DNA of 64,000 nt from Nitrospiria bacterium. Its GTDB lineage: Bacteria; Nitrospirota; Nitrospiria; DASWJH01. A program made the translations under genes and the position numbers. Below, piece after piece: positions 36,527-45,405 of this stretch. The notes below the pieces were generated by a model that saw only the letters and a program-made list of their open reading frames with translations, did not search any database and was not told the origin of the DNA. The stretch's first letter is position 1. The number at the start of each line of letters is the position of its first letter. The DNA lies in NCBI GenBank assembly GCA_036397255.1, contig DASWJH010000097.1, positions 19,146 through 83,145 of the forward strand, given 5' to 3'.

Positions 36527-37012
36527 ATGGATCTCAAGATGGTCACAATTGAAAAACCTGAAGAAGTGAACCTGATTTTAGGGCAAAGCCATTTTATCAA
36601 GACGGTGGAGGATCTCCACGAGGCACTGGTGGGGACCGTTCCAGGAATAGGTTTTGGGTTGGCATTTTATGAATCCTCGGGGGATTGTTTGGTTCGTTGG
36701 TCCGGGACGGATGAGGCAATGATCACATTGGCCCAAAAAAATGCTTTGGCCCTTTCCGCGGGCCACACCTTTATCATTTTTTTAATTCCAGGGGTTTTCC
36801 CGCTTAACGTTCTCAATGCGCTAAAAAATGTTCCCGAAGTGTGTCATATTTTTTGTGCCACCTCCAATCCCGTTGAAGTGATGATTGTGGAGACGGAACA
36901 GGGGAGAGGAATTTTAGGGGTGGTGGACGGGTTGCGTCCCAAGGGTATTGAGGGAAAAGGGGGAATTCAGTGGCGAAAAGATTTTCTCCGAAAAATCGGG
37001 TATAAATTATGA
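36527..37012 (+). CDS. Adenosine-specific kinase family protein
   Basis: A 161-residue protein of the PF04008 family, first characterised from archaea as an adenosine-specific kinase. [51 protein letters not shown] and [24 protein letters not shown] are conserved. The role in this organism is unknown. GGAGG lies before the ATG. Confidence 0.85.
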   Translation: MDLKMVTIEKPEEVNLILGQSHFIKTVEDLHEALVGTVPGIGFGLAFYESSGDCLVRWSGTDEAMITLAQKNALALSAGHTFIIFLIPGVFPLNVLNALKNVPEVCHIFCATSNPVEVMIVETEQGRGILGVVDGLRPKGIEGKGGIQWRKDFLRKIGYKL

Positions 37013-37114
37013 ACCTCCTTTAACGGTGGATTTTACCAGATGACCAAAAAAAAATATTCGAGTATCATTTGAGGAAAAAGCAACCCACAGGTTTTATCCG
37101 GGAAGGAGGTTTTT

Positions 37115-37540
37115 ATGTTGGGGAAAGATTTTAAAAAAGGGGATAACACGTTTCAGGAATTAACGGCGGATGCGCTGATGCAAACTGATCCGGTGAATTA
37201 TGACCAAAATGTGAGTTGTCAAGCCATTGCCTCCGCTTTGGTTCTAAAACGTTCGGGTGCCATTACCATTGTGGATGATGCAAGAAAACCGGTGGGAATC
37301 GTGACGGAATATGATTTATTAAGGGCGATTAAAGAAGGGAAAGATTTAAATGAAATTACCCCCCAGGCCATTATGACACAACCCATTGTCATTTCCGAAA
37401 AAAGCCTGGTCTCGGAAATCTTGGATACACTGGTCACCGGACATATTATCCATCTTCCCGTTGTGGATTTTCAGGAAAAATTAATTGGTTTAATTGAACG
37501 TCAGGATATCCTATCGGCTTATTTGAAGTATCAAAAATAA
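37115..37540 (+). CDS. CBS-domain pair protein
   Basis: A 141-residue protein of two CBS repeats: AIASALVLKRSGAITIVDD then VGIVTEYDLLRAI, and SEILDTLVTGHIIHLPVVD then LIGLIERQDILSAYL. CBS pairs bind adenine nucleotides and act as sensors. It has a strong ribosome binding site (GGAAGGAGG). With the preceding gene it may read the same nucleotide pool, which is speculative. Confidence 0.88.
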   Translation: MLGKDFKKGDNTFQELTADALMQTDPVNYDQNVSCQAIASALVLKRSGAITIVDDARKPVGIVTEYDLLRAIKEGKDLNEITPQAIMTQPIVISEKSLVSEILDTLVTGHIIHLPVVDFQEKLIGLIERQDILSAYLKYQK

Positions 37541-37589
37541 ATGGTGTTTTCCTTTCAGCCATCCCTCCCTGTTCATCTTAGAGCATAAG

Positions 37590-38600
37590 TTAGTTTTTAA
37601 AAGCCAGATTGAGAATGCGCTGAATGAGCTCATCAAAGGATATCCCGGCTTTCTGAGCCGACATAGCAAATTCCTCCTGTGCGGCCAGGCCGGGGTTGGG
37701 ATTTGCCTCCAGGATGACAACGCGACCCTCTGGGGTTAAACGAAGATCAATCCGTCCATACCCTTTGATTCGGAGGACCCGGTACACCTTCTTGCAAATT
37801 CGGGCAATTTTCTCCGGTAATCCGTTGGAGAGTGTCTTTGCAAAAATGTTTTGAATCCCCCACCTTTCCCTGTAGTCTTCATCCCATTTCGCTTTAAAAG
37901 TTGAAAACTGTGGGCGGTCATCGGGCATTTTCGAGAAGACAACTTCACGGAATGGGAAAACGGAGAGACGTTGGTTCCCTAAAATGCTTACATAGAGTTC
38001 CCTTCCATCGATAAATTCTTCGGCCATGGCTTCTTGATCCATTTTCTCATGAATGAACCTGATCCGATCTTCGAATGCCTGGTCATTTTCAACGAAGGAA
38101 CCCTGGGAAATGCCGTAGGACCCTTCCTCCTGCAGGGGTTTAATGAAGAGGGGAAAGCCGAGGTTTTTGGAACGCTTGATGGCGGTCCCTCGTGGATAAA
38201 TCATAAAATCAGGGAAGTCAATCCTGTGGTAGGCAAGAATTTCCTTGGACATTCCTTTATTTTTACAAAGGGTGAGGCCGGTGGGGCCACTTCCCGTATA
38301 GGGGATATCCAGCATTTGTAAAAGACTGGCCACGTTTCGTTCGTAGGCCGATTTGTTGTTAAACTGTTCCGGAAGATTGAATACCACATCGGGGGGGTGT
38401 GATTTGATTTCATCCACAATCAACCCGGGATCGTCAAAAACGCCCAGCACCCGGACCTCATGGCCCAGCCGGTTCAGGGCATCGATCACGTCATTTTCTG
38501 TAATGCGTTCATCGGAATCCAGTTCCCCGCTGAAATCTAAATCTTTGGGGGGATGGCAAGAAATATCGAACAGGACTAAAACTTTTAGCTTTTTTTTCAT
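37590..38600 (-). CDS. D-Ala-D-Ala-ligase-like ATP-grasp protein
   Basis: A 336-residue ATP-grasp enzyme related to D-alanine-D-alanine ligases: VLVLFDISCHPP at the N-terminus, LPYTGSGPTGLTLCKNKG, FPLFIKPLQEEGSYGIS for ATP binding and RIDLRLTPEGRVVILEANPNPGL with the metal ligands. The usual Ddl N-terminal HGxxGE motif is absent: HPPDVVFNLPEQFNN takes its place, so the first substrate differs from D-Ala. The start is 3 bases after the stop of the zinc-peptidase gene, so the two are one operon. A peptide- or amino-acid-ligase role is inferred. Confidence 0.82.
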   Translation of the reverse strand: MKKKLKVLVLFDISCHPPKDLDFSGELDSDERITENDVIDALNRLGHEVRVLGVFDDPGLIVDEIKSHPPDVVFNLPEQFNNKSAYERNVASLLQMLDIPYTGSGPTGLTLCKNKGMSKEILAYHRIDFPDFMIYPRGTAIKRSKNLGFPLFIKPLQEEGSYGISQGSFVENDQAFEDRIRFIHEKMDQEAMAEEFIDGRELYVSILGNQRLSVFPFREVVFSKMPDDRPQFSTFKAKWDEDYRERWGIQNIFAKTLSNGLPEKIARICKKVYRVLRIKGYGRIDLRLTPEGRVVILEANPNPGLAAQEEFAMSAQKAGISFDELIQRILNLAFKN

Positions 38601-38603
38601 TCT

Positions 38604-39656
38604 TTATTTTCTTTTAAACCTTCCCGTATGCCGGTAGTTGGAAGCCATGGCCGCAAGGTAAGCGGTAAACTCCAACCCGGATTTTTCGGGGTCGCTTCCA
38701 ATTCTCAAGTCTAACTCCGCACACCGCTCGGAAATCGATCTTAAAAGACGATTAATGGTAAATTTGGGTTCCCCTGTCCAGGTGGATACCGCATTCAGGA
38801 TCGATTTTCGATTTCGCCTTAAAAAAATGGTGGCCCGTTGGGCGGAAGATGAATCAGTGGGTTCGCAAAAAAGTCTTTTCAGATCAGAATCAAAGAAATC
38901 GGGAAGATCCTCAGCATAAAACCGGCGGCGCCGCTGATAAAATTTTTTGAGCTGAGAGCGCAACCGGGAGGCATCGCAGATTTTTTTTCGGGAGACCACC
39001 AACGGAGGCGTTCCCGCCAACGCCTTCATCACTTGATCGACAAATTCCAGCTTTTCCAGAGCTTTCCAGTCTTTGTATTGATGCCTCCAATTCAGTTCAG
39101 GGGTTAACCAGATAGCAAAGGTTTCCGCAAAATCCTCTTCCGGATGGCTTTGGGCGTACCAATCATCTAAATGTTTGACGTACCTCTTGCTGAAGGGCCT
39201 GGCCCGGTAAAATTCCGAATATTCAATGGAGGGGGACCCGAAAATTTTTTGCCATTTTTTCCTTTTACCCAACAGGTAGGCATGGTTGATGACATGGCCC
39301 ATTTCGTGGCGAAGGAGCTGCATGCACCAGGTATCAGTTCCCCCTTCAACCTCCATCATCATCCGCTCTTCAAGCTTTTCCAAGCGCGGATGAGCCAAAT
39401 AAAATGGAATGGCGATGGTACAGGCGCCTTCAGGACAGAACCACTCATCCCCAAGGTAGAAAAGGGGTTTAAAGGAGATGTTTTTTGCTTCTAATTCTTT
39501 GCAAAATAATTGAATTTTTGATTCTAACTCTGTTCCATTAATTTTCAACCCAAGATCACAAATCCGCATCTCCAGGAGTTTTTCGTCTGTTAATTGTACC
39601 CAGTCAAACTCTTTGCAGGGTTGTTCGTCTGATGGTGGCTTATTCATCTTGCCCAT
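38604..39656 (-). CDS. Putative zinc-binding metallopeptidase
   Basis: A 350-residue protein with a zinc site: HEMGH in LLRHEMGHVINHAYLL (about residue 117) and a later EEDFAETFAIWLTPE (about 175) supplying the third ligand, as in several gluzincin-like peptidases. It has no signal peptide, so it acts in the cytoplasm. It resembles proteins annotated as putative zinc-binding metallopeptidase that sit next to ATP-grasp ligases. A processing or degrading partner of the ligase product is inferred. The last 130 residues are Arg-rich and helical with no known family. Confidence 0.72.
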   Translation of the reverse strand: MGKMNKPPSDEQPCKEFDWVQLTDEKLLEMRICDLGLKINGTELESKIQLFCKELEAKNISFKPLFYLGDEWFCPEGACTIAIPFYLAHPRLEKLEERMMMEVEGGTDTWCMQLLRHEMGHVINHAYLLGKRKKWQKIFGSPSIEYSEFYRARPFSKRYVKHLDDWYAQSHPEEDFAETFAIWLTPELNWRHQYKDWKALEKLEFVDQVMKALAGTPPLVVSRKKICDASRLRSQLKKFYQRRRRFYAEDLPDFFDSDLKRLFCEPTDSSSAQRATIFLRRNRKSILNAVSTWTGEPKFTINRLLRSISERCAELDLRIGSDPEKSGLEFTAYLAAMASNYRHTGRFKRK

Positions 39657-39747
39657 TTTACCAAACTATGCATTATTTTGGCTAATTTAAAAGAATGACT
39701 TTCAACTTTTACCCAAAAAAGGCTGAGGTGGGAAGGTTTTCGGTTTT

Positions 39748-39776
39748 TTGCCTGATCTTTAATCTTCGCATATAAT
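39748..39776 (+). promoter_or_regulatory. Sigma-70-like promoter of the DUF898/M48 pair
   Basis: TTGCCT (39748-39753), 17 bases, then a perfect TATAAT (39771-39776), 100 bases before the ATG at 39879. Confidence 0.6.
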
Positions 39777-39878
39777 TACTTTTAAAGTTTTGAAATAACC
39801 CAATTACAGGTTGTAGGTTTAGTCTTTGAACCCCATTTTAATTTATAATTGATTTTAAAGGGTAGGGAGGATAAGTCA

Positions 39879-41045
39879 ATGCTAATCAGTGGTATGAGAT
39901 GTTCCAAATGCGGGTTTACCCAAATGTCGTCGCCTTCCTGTAAATCCTGTGGGGTCTCTATGAACGGCAAGAATGGGATGACCACCCATTCAATGGAAAC
40001 TCAGACCCTTTCCATACCGGCCCCCAGACAGGAGGCTCTCGTCCCTGCTCAATCGTTTGGGGAAACTTCAGCGGATTATTTAAATGCCCAGGAGGACTCA
40101 AACCCATCCCGTCAGCTTTTTTTCTTTGGCAACGGGGGAACGTTGTTGGGAATCCATGTGGTTAATTTTTTCCTGACCCTGATCACTTTAGGAATCTATT
40201 CTTTTTGGGGAAAGGTTAAGATTCGAAATTATCAATGGGGCCAAACCGAATTGGAGGGGGATCGTTTTGCTTACCATGGTACAGGAAAAGAACTATTAAC
40301 CGGATTTTTCAAGGCCTCCCTTTTGTACATTGGGGCGGGTGCATTAATCGAGGTTTCCTCCCGGTTGCCTGGGGGAAAGCCGGTGGAGTTTGCAATCATC
40401 CTCTTCGCCGCTTTTATGATGTTGACCCTTGTCACCATTGCCATGATCGGTCCATGGCGATACCGTTTGAGTAGAACGTCCTGGAGGGGAATCCGTTTTT
40501 CCTTCCGGGGAAGCCTCCAAGATTTTGCCAAAATTTATATCGGGGGCCTCTTTTTGATGGTGATCACCTTGGGTTTGTATTATCCTTTCCTTCAAACAAA
40601 AATTTTCGGTTTTAAAATGTCCAATGCCTGTTTTGGCAACAAAAAATTCTCTTTTGATGGAAAGGGAAAAGACCTTTTTGGAAGCTTCCTGCTGACGGTC
40701 TTATTATTGATCCCGACGTTTGGCCTTTATTGGTTTTGGTTTAAGGCTAAAATGAGACGTTATTTGTATAACCACACCGCCTTCGGTCCTGCCCGTTTGA
40801 AATCCACCGTAACAGGGGGAGGCCTATTGTGGCTTACACTGACCAATGGCCTTTTGCTGATTTTTACGCTTGGGTTTGCCTGGTCTTGGGTTTTGGTTCG
40901 AACCATTCAATTCAACTATACCTATCTGTCATTGGAAGGACCATTGAATTTGGCCTCCATTCAGCAGGAGGCCAAAGGTGCAACGGCCATGGGCGAAGGA
41001 CTGGAAAGCATCTTGGACCTTGACTCGGGTTTTGAAGCCGCATGA
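39879..41045 (+). CDS. DUF898 (YjgN-like) membrane protein with N-terminal zinc ribbon
   Basis: About 388 residues. The first 30 hold a zinc ribbon (C8, C11, C21, C24 from this start). Residues from about 80 on are DUF898: repeated ITLGIYSFWGKVKIRNY, ITLGLYYPFLQTKIFGF, PTFGLYWFWFKAKMRRYLYN and FTLGFAWSWVLVRTIQF give four similar membrane modules. GGGAGG lies before the ATG at 39879; the longer TTG start at 39849 is rejected. The downstream M48 peptidase starts 21 bases later and this DUF898-M48 pairing recurs across Proteobacteria. The role is not established. Confidence 0.85.
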   Translation: MLISGMRCSKCGFTQMSSPSCKSCGVSMNGKNGMTTHSMETQTLSIPAPRQEALVPAQSFGETSADYLNAQEDSNPSRQLFFFGNGGTLLGIHVVNFFLTLITLGIYSFWGKVKIRNYQWGQTELEGDRFAYHGTGKELLTGFFKASLLYIGAGALIEVSSRLPGGKPVEFAIILFAAFMMLTLVTIAMIGPWRYRLSRTSWRGIRFSFRGSLQDFAKIYIGGLFLMVITLGLYYPFLQTKIFGFKMSNACFGNKKFSFDGKGKDLFGSFLLTVLLLIPTFGLYWFWFKAKMRRYLYNHTAFGPARLKSTVTGGGLLWLTLTNGLLLIFTLGFAWSWVLVRTIQFNYTYLSLEGPLNLASIQQEAKGATAMGEGLESILDLDSGFEAA

Positions 41046-41065
41046 TTGAATGGTAAACTAAACCC

Positions 41066-42178
41066 ATGCGAGGAAAGTGGCAAGGAACCTTCCTAGACGG
41101 AAAAACCCCAAACCCTCAAAAGGTCTCGATCCGAATTATGCAAACGGGTTTGGAGATCACGGGGGAGGAAGCAAGCGCTTTTCTTTGGCCTTTTTCCGAA
41201 ATTCGCCAGACTCAAGGAAGTTATCAAGGGGAACCCGTTCGCCTTGAACGGGGCGGAGAGATTGCGGAAACCCTTCAAATCTCTGATCTTGCCTTTCTCA
41301 CAGACCTGCATCAAAAGGTTCCTGGGTTAACCCTTCGTTTTCATAACCCGGGTCAACGAAAATTAAGAGTTAAACTGACCGTTTTGGCAGGCGTGGGGGC
41401 GGTTGCACTTTCGGGGGCCCTTTACCTGTGGGGCATTCCCTCCCTGGTTTCGGTGGTGACCCCTTATGTTCCTGTCTCTTGGGAAGCTCAACTGGGGAAG
41501 GGGGTTTTTGAAGAGCTCGCCCCAGAAAAAATGAGAAGCAACGATCCAAACCTCAAAGAAGCCATTGATAAAATTTCCGATACATTATTAGCCTCGCTTA
41601 AAAACCAACCCTATTCTTTTCGAATTGCCGTTGTAGATAATGCTGCCTTTAATGCCTTAGCCGCACCGGGAGGGTATATCATTGTGTATCGGGGATTATT
41701 GGAAGAAACACAATCCGCAGAGGAATTGGCGGGTGTTCTGGCTCATGAATTTCAACATGTATTAAAGCGACACGCAACAAAAGCCATTCTGCATTACGCT
41801 TCAACGGGAATTCTGATTGCCGCTTTGACTGGGGATGCCACCGGGGCAATGGCCTTTGGGGTGGATATTGCCCGGAGTTTTGGGATGCGGCAGTATAGTC
41901 GGCAGACGGAACGTGAAGCCGATGAAGCAGGGATGAAAATGATTTTAGAGGCGGGGATTGATCCCTCAGGGATGATCTCCTTTTTTGATTCACTTCAAAA
42001 ACAGGAGAATGGGGCTCCGAATCTTATGAAATATTTCTCTACCCACCCTGAGGCGGCGGATCGGGCACAATATTTGAAATCACTGGCGGACAAATCTCAA
42101 GCGCCGGTGGTGCCGCTTTTTCAACAAGGTGAATGGGAGAAGATTAAAAATGGCTTTTCTGGTCCCGGGAGCCACTAA
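41066..42178 (+). CDS. M48-family metallopeptidase with PH-like N-terminal domain
   Basis: A 370-residue protein. The N-terminal 90 residues resemble the DUF7092 domain found on M48 peptidases, followed by one membrane helix (LTVLAGVGAVALSGALYLW). The catalytic domain has HEFQH (227-231) in GVLAHEFQHVLKRHATKA and the third zinc ligand Glu in TEREADEAGMKM near residue 285. It is a membrane-anchored zinc peptidase, with the domain probably facing the periplasm. It likely works with the adjacent DUF898 protein. Confidence 0.88.
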   Translation: MRGKWQGTFLDGKTPNPQKVSIRIMQTGLEITGEEASAFLWPFSEIRQTQGSYQGEPVRLERGGEIAETLQISDLAFLTDLHQKVPGLTLRFHNPGQRKLRVKLTVLAGVGAVALSGALYLWGIPSLVSVVTPYVPVSWEAQLGKGVFEELAPEKMRSNDPNLKEAIDKISDTLLASLKNQPYSFRIAVVDNAAFNALAAPGGYIIVYRGLLEETQSAEELAGVLAHEFQHVLKRHATKAILHYASTGILIAALTGDATGAMAFGVDIARSFGMRQYSRQTEREADEAGMKMILEAGIDPSGMISFFDSLQKQENGAPNLMKYFSTHPEAADRAQYLKSLADKSQAPVVPLFQQGEWEKIKNGFSGPGSH

Positions 42179-42196
42179 GGTAACGGTTCTGAATTA

Positions 42197-42820
42197 TTAT
42201 TCTTTAAGGCCAATCATCTTGCCGATTTCCGCTTCTACCCCGGGGTCAACCAAAAATCCCACTCCGTAAGCCTCACCCTTTGGTTTTCGTCCAATGATTT
42301 TTTGAAAATCCTCCACCGCATTGATCCGTTGGGTCACCCAAATCTCCGGATCCGGGGGACCATTTTGTAGAACCACTTCTGTTGGGCGAAAAAAACCTCC
42401 CTGTTTCATTGATCCCACGGCCCGCTTTTGGCTCCATACATATTTAATATTGGTGGGAATCCCAAAAATGTCTTTGTCCAGGGAAATATAGACATATACT
42501 TGGGCTTCAGGATCCTCAGGCCATTTTTTCACTCGCCATTTCCATTCGACGATAGGAAAGGTTGAGGAATCCCATGAAAGTTTTTTAAAAACCCGAATCG
42601 CTTTTTCTTTTCCATGACCCTGAAGATAGGTGTCTTGATTATTTTGGATAACCGTGTAGATTTCCTTTGCTTTGGATTCATCGCTGCTGACTTTCCACCC
42701 TGCTGGAAAAGTGGAAAAATCCGCAAGGGTGATTTTTCCTTCCTCTGCCCATAAGGGGGTGGTTCCAAAAAACAGATAAAGATAAAAAAAAGCGATTAAA
42801 AGAGTGCACGAGGGTTTCAT
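42197..42820 (-). CDS. DUF3047 secreted protein
   Basis: About 207 residues from the ATG at 42820 (AGGAG 5 bases upstream; a TTG at 42838 is less likely). A signal peptide ends near PLWAEEG. The mature part matches DUF3047: LADFSTFPAGWKVS, VEWKWRVKKWPEDPEAQVYVYIS and NIKYVWSQKRAVGS. The family is periplasmic and of unknown function. Confidence 0.82.
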   Translation of the reverse strand: MKPSCTLLIAFFYLYLFFGTTPLWAEEGKITLADFSTFPAGWKVSSDESKAKEIYTVIQNNQDTYLQGHGKEKAIRVFKKLSWDSSTFPIVEWKWRVKKWPEDPEAQVYVYISLDKDIFGIPTNIKYVWSQKRAVGSMKQGGFFRPTEVVLQNGPPDPEIWVTQRINAVEDFQKIIGRKPKGEAYGVGFLVDPGVEAEIGKMIGLKE

Positions 42821-42863
42821 TTTTCTCCTGAGATTCAACCGGTTGGCTGTTCAAGGTGTGATT

Positions 42864-43277
42864 TTAGTGAGGACCTCCCCCTCCTCCCCTTCCTCCGTGG
42901 AAAGGCAGTGTGTAATATTTCTCTTTTAATTCTGGGTGTTTATCCAAAAAGGTTTTGACCTCTGTTTCATTGCCCAAAACCTCTTTTTTACGGGTATTGT
43001 ACTCGTCAATGGTCAGGTCATAAGAAGAGAGGATTTCTGCGACCATGGCATTGATATCTTTTTCCCATTGCTCCATGAGTTCCATGGAACGTTCTTTCCC
43101 ACTTTGCTCACGCATAAATTTGAACATGCCCTCTCCGATTTCAATCTGGGCTCTGATATATTTTTCCATTTCCCCCATTTCTGCCTGAGCAGAACCTAAA
43201 AAAACGGAAAAAAAAGTGACCGCCATCAACCCGGCCATGACCCATTCCTTCCACAGGGCTTGTTTCCCTTGCTTCAT
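42864..43277 (-). CDS. Secreted small helical protein, glycine-rich tail
   Basis: About 137 residues: signal peptide ending near SAQAEM, a charged helical body, and a tail GGRGGGGGPH. AAAGGAG precedes the ATG at 43277, which beats the longer frame to 43310. It shares orientation with the DUF3047 gene 44 bases downstream. Resembles small periplasmic helical proteins of unknown role. Confidence 0.6.
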   Translation of the reverse strand: MKQGKQALWKEWVMAGLMAVTFFSVFLGSAQAEMGEMEKYIRAQIEIGEGMFKFMREQSGKERSMELMEQWEKDINAMVAEILSSYDLTIDEYNTRKKEVLGNETEVKTFLDKHPELKEKYYTLPFHGGRGGGGGPH

Positions 43278-43536
43278 ATTTTTCTCCTTTAACTGAAAGT
43301 GTGTTAACACCGATTTCCATATCAGGGTAGCGTTCCCCTAATAGGCGGGTCAATAAAAAAAACGTTTTAAATGGAAAAGTGCTGGTTTTGAAAAAATAAA
43401 GCGATCTCTATAGTTAAAAGTCTATGGACGCTAAAACTTTTTAAGAGGGTTGGATCCGTTAACCCTGGTTTTTTAGAACGTTTTAATTTGGTGGTTAATC
43501 CAATCTGTTTTCCGGAACAAGGTGATTTCATTTTTT

Positions 43537-44217
43537 TTATTTTAGGTGTTCCCTGAAAAAAGCCAGCATCCGGTTCCAGGATTTTTTTGCCAGCTCTTCA
43601 TTGTAGACTTCTTTTCGACTGTCGTTAAAAAAAGCGTGGCCAACCTTTGGAAAAATACTAAACTCGGCCTTCTTGCCCAGAACCCTGAGTTGTTTTTCCA
43701 AAGCGTGGGCAGCATCGGGCGTCACAAAAGTATCCTCTTCCCCAAAGAATCCAAGGACCGGGGCCTGCAGATGGGGGAGGTCGGGTTTTACATTGGGATG
43801 GATGCCGTAATAATCTGTGCAGGCGCCGATGGCGGGATTCTTCGAGGCGGCAAAGAGAGCCAGCTGTCCTCCCATACAAAATCCGACACACCCGACCTTT
43901 TGGCTTGTCGTGGCGGAATGACCGACCAGGAACTGGACTGCGCCTTGAAGATCTTTTTCGGCTTGATCCATCCTAAGGGCCATCATCAGTCGGCCCGCCT
44001 CATCGGGGGAAGTGGTGTTTTCCCCGTGGTAAAGATCAGGGGCTAGAGCCAGAAACCCCTCGGAGGCAAATCGGTCGCAGACGTCTTTGATGTGGGGGAC
44101 GAGGCCCCACCACTCTTGAATGACAATCACCCCCTGGCCCTTTCCCGATTGTGGAACGGCTAAATAACCGGGTGTGGTTGCACCGTTTGATGTGAAATTC
44201 ACCATTTTACCGGCCAT
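43537..44217 (-). CDS. Dienelactone hydrolase family protein
   Basis: A 226-residue alpha/beta hydrolase with nucleophile Cys114 in GFCMGGQ, Asp162 in GEEDTFVTPD and His194 in VGHAFFND, the dienelactone hydrolase triad. VIVIQEWWGLVPHIKDVCDRF is the conserved N-terminal region with the Glu36 that pairs with the Cys. Most such genes outside chloroaromatic operons hydrolyse unknown esters. It has its own promoter at 44264-44293. Confidence 0.9.
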   Translation of the reverse strand: MAGKMVNFTSNGATTPGYLAVPQSGKGQGVIVIQEWWGLVPHIKDVCDRFASEGFLALAPDLYHGENTTSPDEAGRLMMALRMDQAEKDLQGAVQFLVGHSATTSQKVGCVGFCMGGQLALFAASKNPAIGACTDYYGIHPNVKPDLPHLQAPVLGFFGEEDTFVTPDAAHALEKQLRVLGKKAEFSIFPKVGHAFFNDSRKEVYNEELAKKSWNRMLAFFREHLK

Positions 44218-44263
44218 GACCCTTTCCTCCCTTTTGAGAATGATACCTTTTTAAAAAAGCCTT

Positions 44264-44293
44264 ATCCTAAAACAATGCCCTGACTAGCGTCAA
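44264..44293 (-). promoter_or_regulatory. Promoter of the dienelactone hydrolase gene
   Basis: On the minus strand TTGACG (44293-44288) and TAGGAT (44269-44264) are 18 bases apart, about 45 bases before the ATG. Confidence 0.45.
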
Positions 44294-44313
44294 GCGGGAA
44301 GGAGGGTTATAAC

Positions 44314-45159
44314 TTACCCCTCTTTCCCGGCAGTTCTTTTTGTTTTTACAGTCTTTTGAATGCGCTCTAAAATAACATCCATTGCGATTAAATGAATTCT
44401 AGCCCGGTCTTTTAAGGGAAGATGAACGGGTGTTTCGGATGTAATGCATCGAGGGGTTCCTCTTGTGTAATGAAAAAAGGCCTGGGGCCAATCTTTTCTT
44501 TCTTGAATCAGGGTCTCGAATTGAGGTTCAATGTCCTGCCGGGTAATGATTCCTTTTCTGCTTTTTAAACCATCAATTTTAGAGTGGTGGTTAATGGGAA
44601 AATGTTTTTCAATGGCCTGAATAATGTATTTTCCCCACCCTTTTTCCCCATTGGGATTGATCTCATAAAGGTAAAACCCATGGGTATCAATATCTTCATG
44701 GAATTCGATGGAAATATCGAAGGGTCTAGGACCTACGGCCTGTCGAAACAGGGTAACCTCCAATGGGGCTTTTCGTTTTCGAAATTGCCGGTTGAGGTCA
44801 ACGTTTTCCATGTTTTCCCTGGTGTTATGTTCGTACCCGTAAGGGTTGAGGCAAGGGAAAATGGTTAAATGATATCCCGTTTCTCCCAGTTTTTCTTTCC
44901 AGTATTGCTCTAAAAAAAGCAGAACGGCTTCCACACCCGAAGGTTCGTTTCCGTGGGTTCCTGCGGTTAAACAAATTCTTGTTTGAGTGGGGATTTTTCC
45001 CTTTTCCGGGTTTTTGGTCTGAACCTGATAAAAGGGATATAAAAGATCAGGTGGAATAGCAATAGTCCCTAATTGAATTAAATTAATGAAAGGTGAATTT
45101 AAGGATATTTTTTTGAGGCGTTCCACCACTTTTTGATAGGAACGGGTTTTTTTTAACAT
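44314..45159 (-). CDS. M14-type zinc carboxypeptidase / AstE-AspA-like deacylase
   Basis: A 281-residue protein with zinc ligands H69 and E72 in TAGTHGNEPSG and a second His (about 154) in ISIEFHED. FPCLNPYGYEHNTRENMENVDLNRQF is the substrate-binding stretch shared by M14 peptidases and succinylglutamate desuccinylase/aspartoacylase proteins. No signal peptide, so the enzyme is cytoplasmic. Substrate unknown. Confidence 0.8.
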   Translation of the reverse strand: MLKKTRSYQKVVERLKKISLNSPFINLIQLGTIAIPPDLLYPFYQVQTKNPEKGKIPTQTRICLTAGTHGNEPSGVEAVLLFLEQYWKEKLGETGYHLTIFPCLNPYGYEHNTRENMENVDLNRQFRKRKAPLEVTLFRQAVGPRPFDISIEFHEDIDTHGFYLYEINPNGEKGWGKYIIQAIEKHFPINHHSKIDGLKSRKGIITRQDIEPQFETLIQERKDWPQAFFHYTRGTPRCITSETPVHLPLKDRARIHLIAMDVILERIQKTVKTKRTAGKEG

Positions 45160-45320
45160 GGGGCTGAATCTACCATAGGGTTAAATTATTTGTAAAGGAG
45201 ATCAGTCGGTTTGGCCCGTGTCTTCCTTGTGATTTTCCCATCTTTTTCGTTCTCGGGAGGCTTTCTCCCGTTTTGGAGGAATTTAAAGGAAGTTTTCCTG
45301 TTCTAAACCCCTGTTTTTCC

Positions 45321-45349
45321 TTGACAAGAAGGGGTGGTTTGGCTAGACT
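45321..45349 (+). promoter_or_regulatory. Sigma-70-like promoter of ffh
   Basis: TTGACA (45321-45326), 17 bases, then TAGACT (45344-45349), giving a leader of about 50 bases before ffh. Confidence 0.6.
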
Positions 45350-45405
45350 GGAGAACTTGAATCTCAACGCTTTTCACCTTTCCAAAGTGATCCCAAGTGT
45401 GATGT

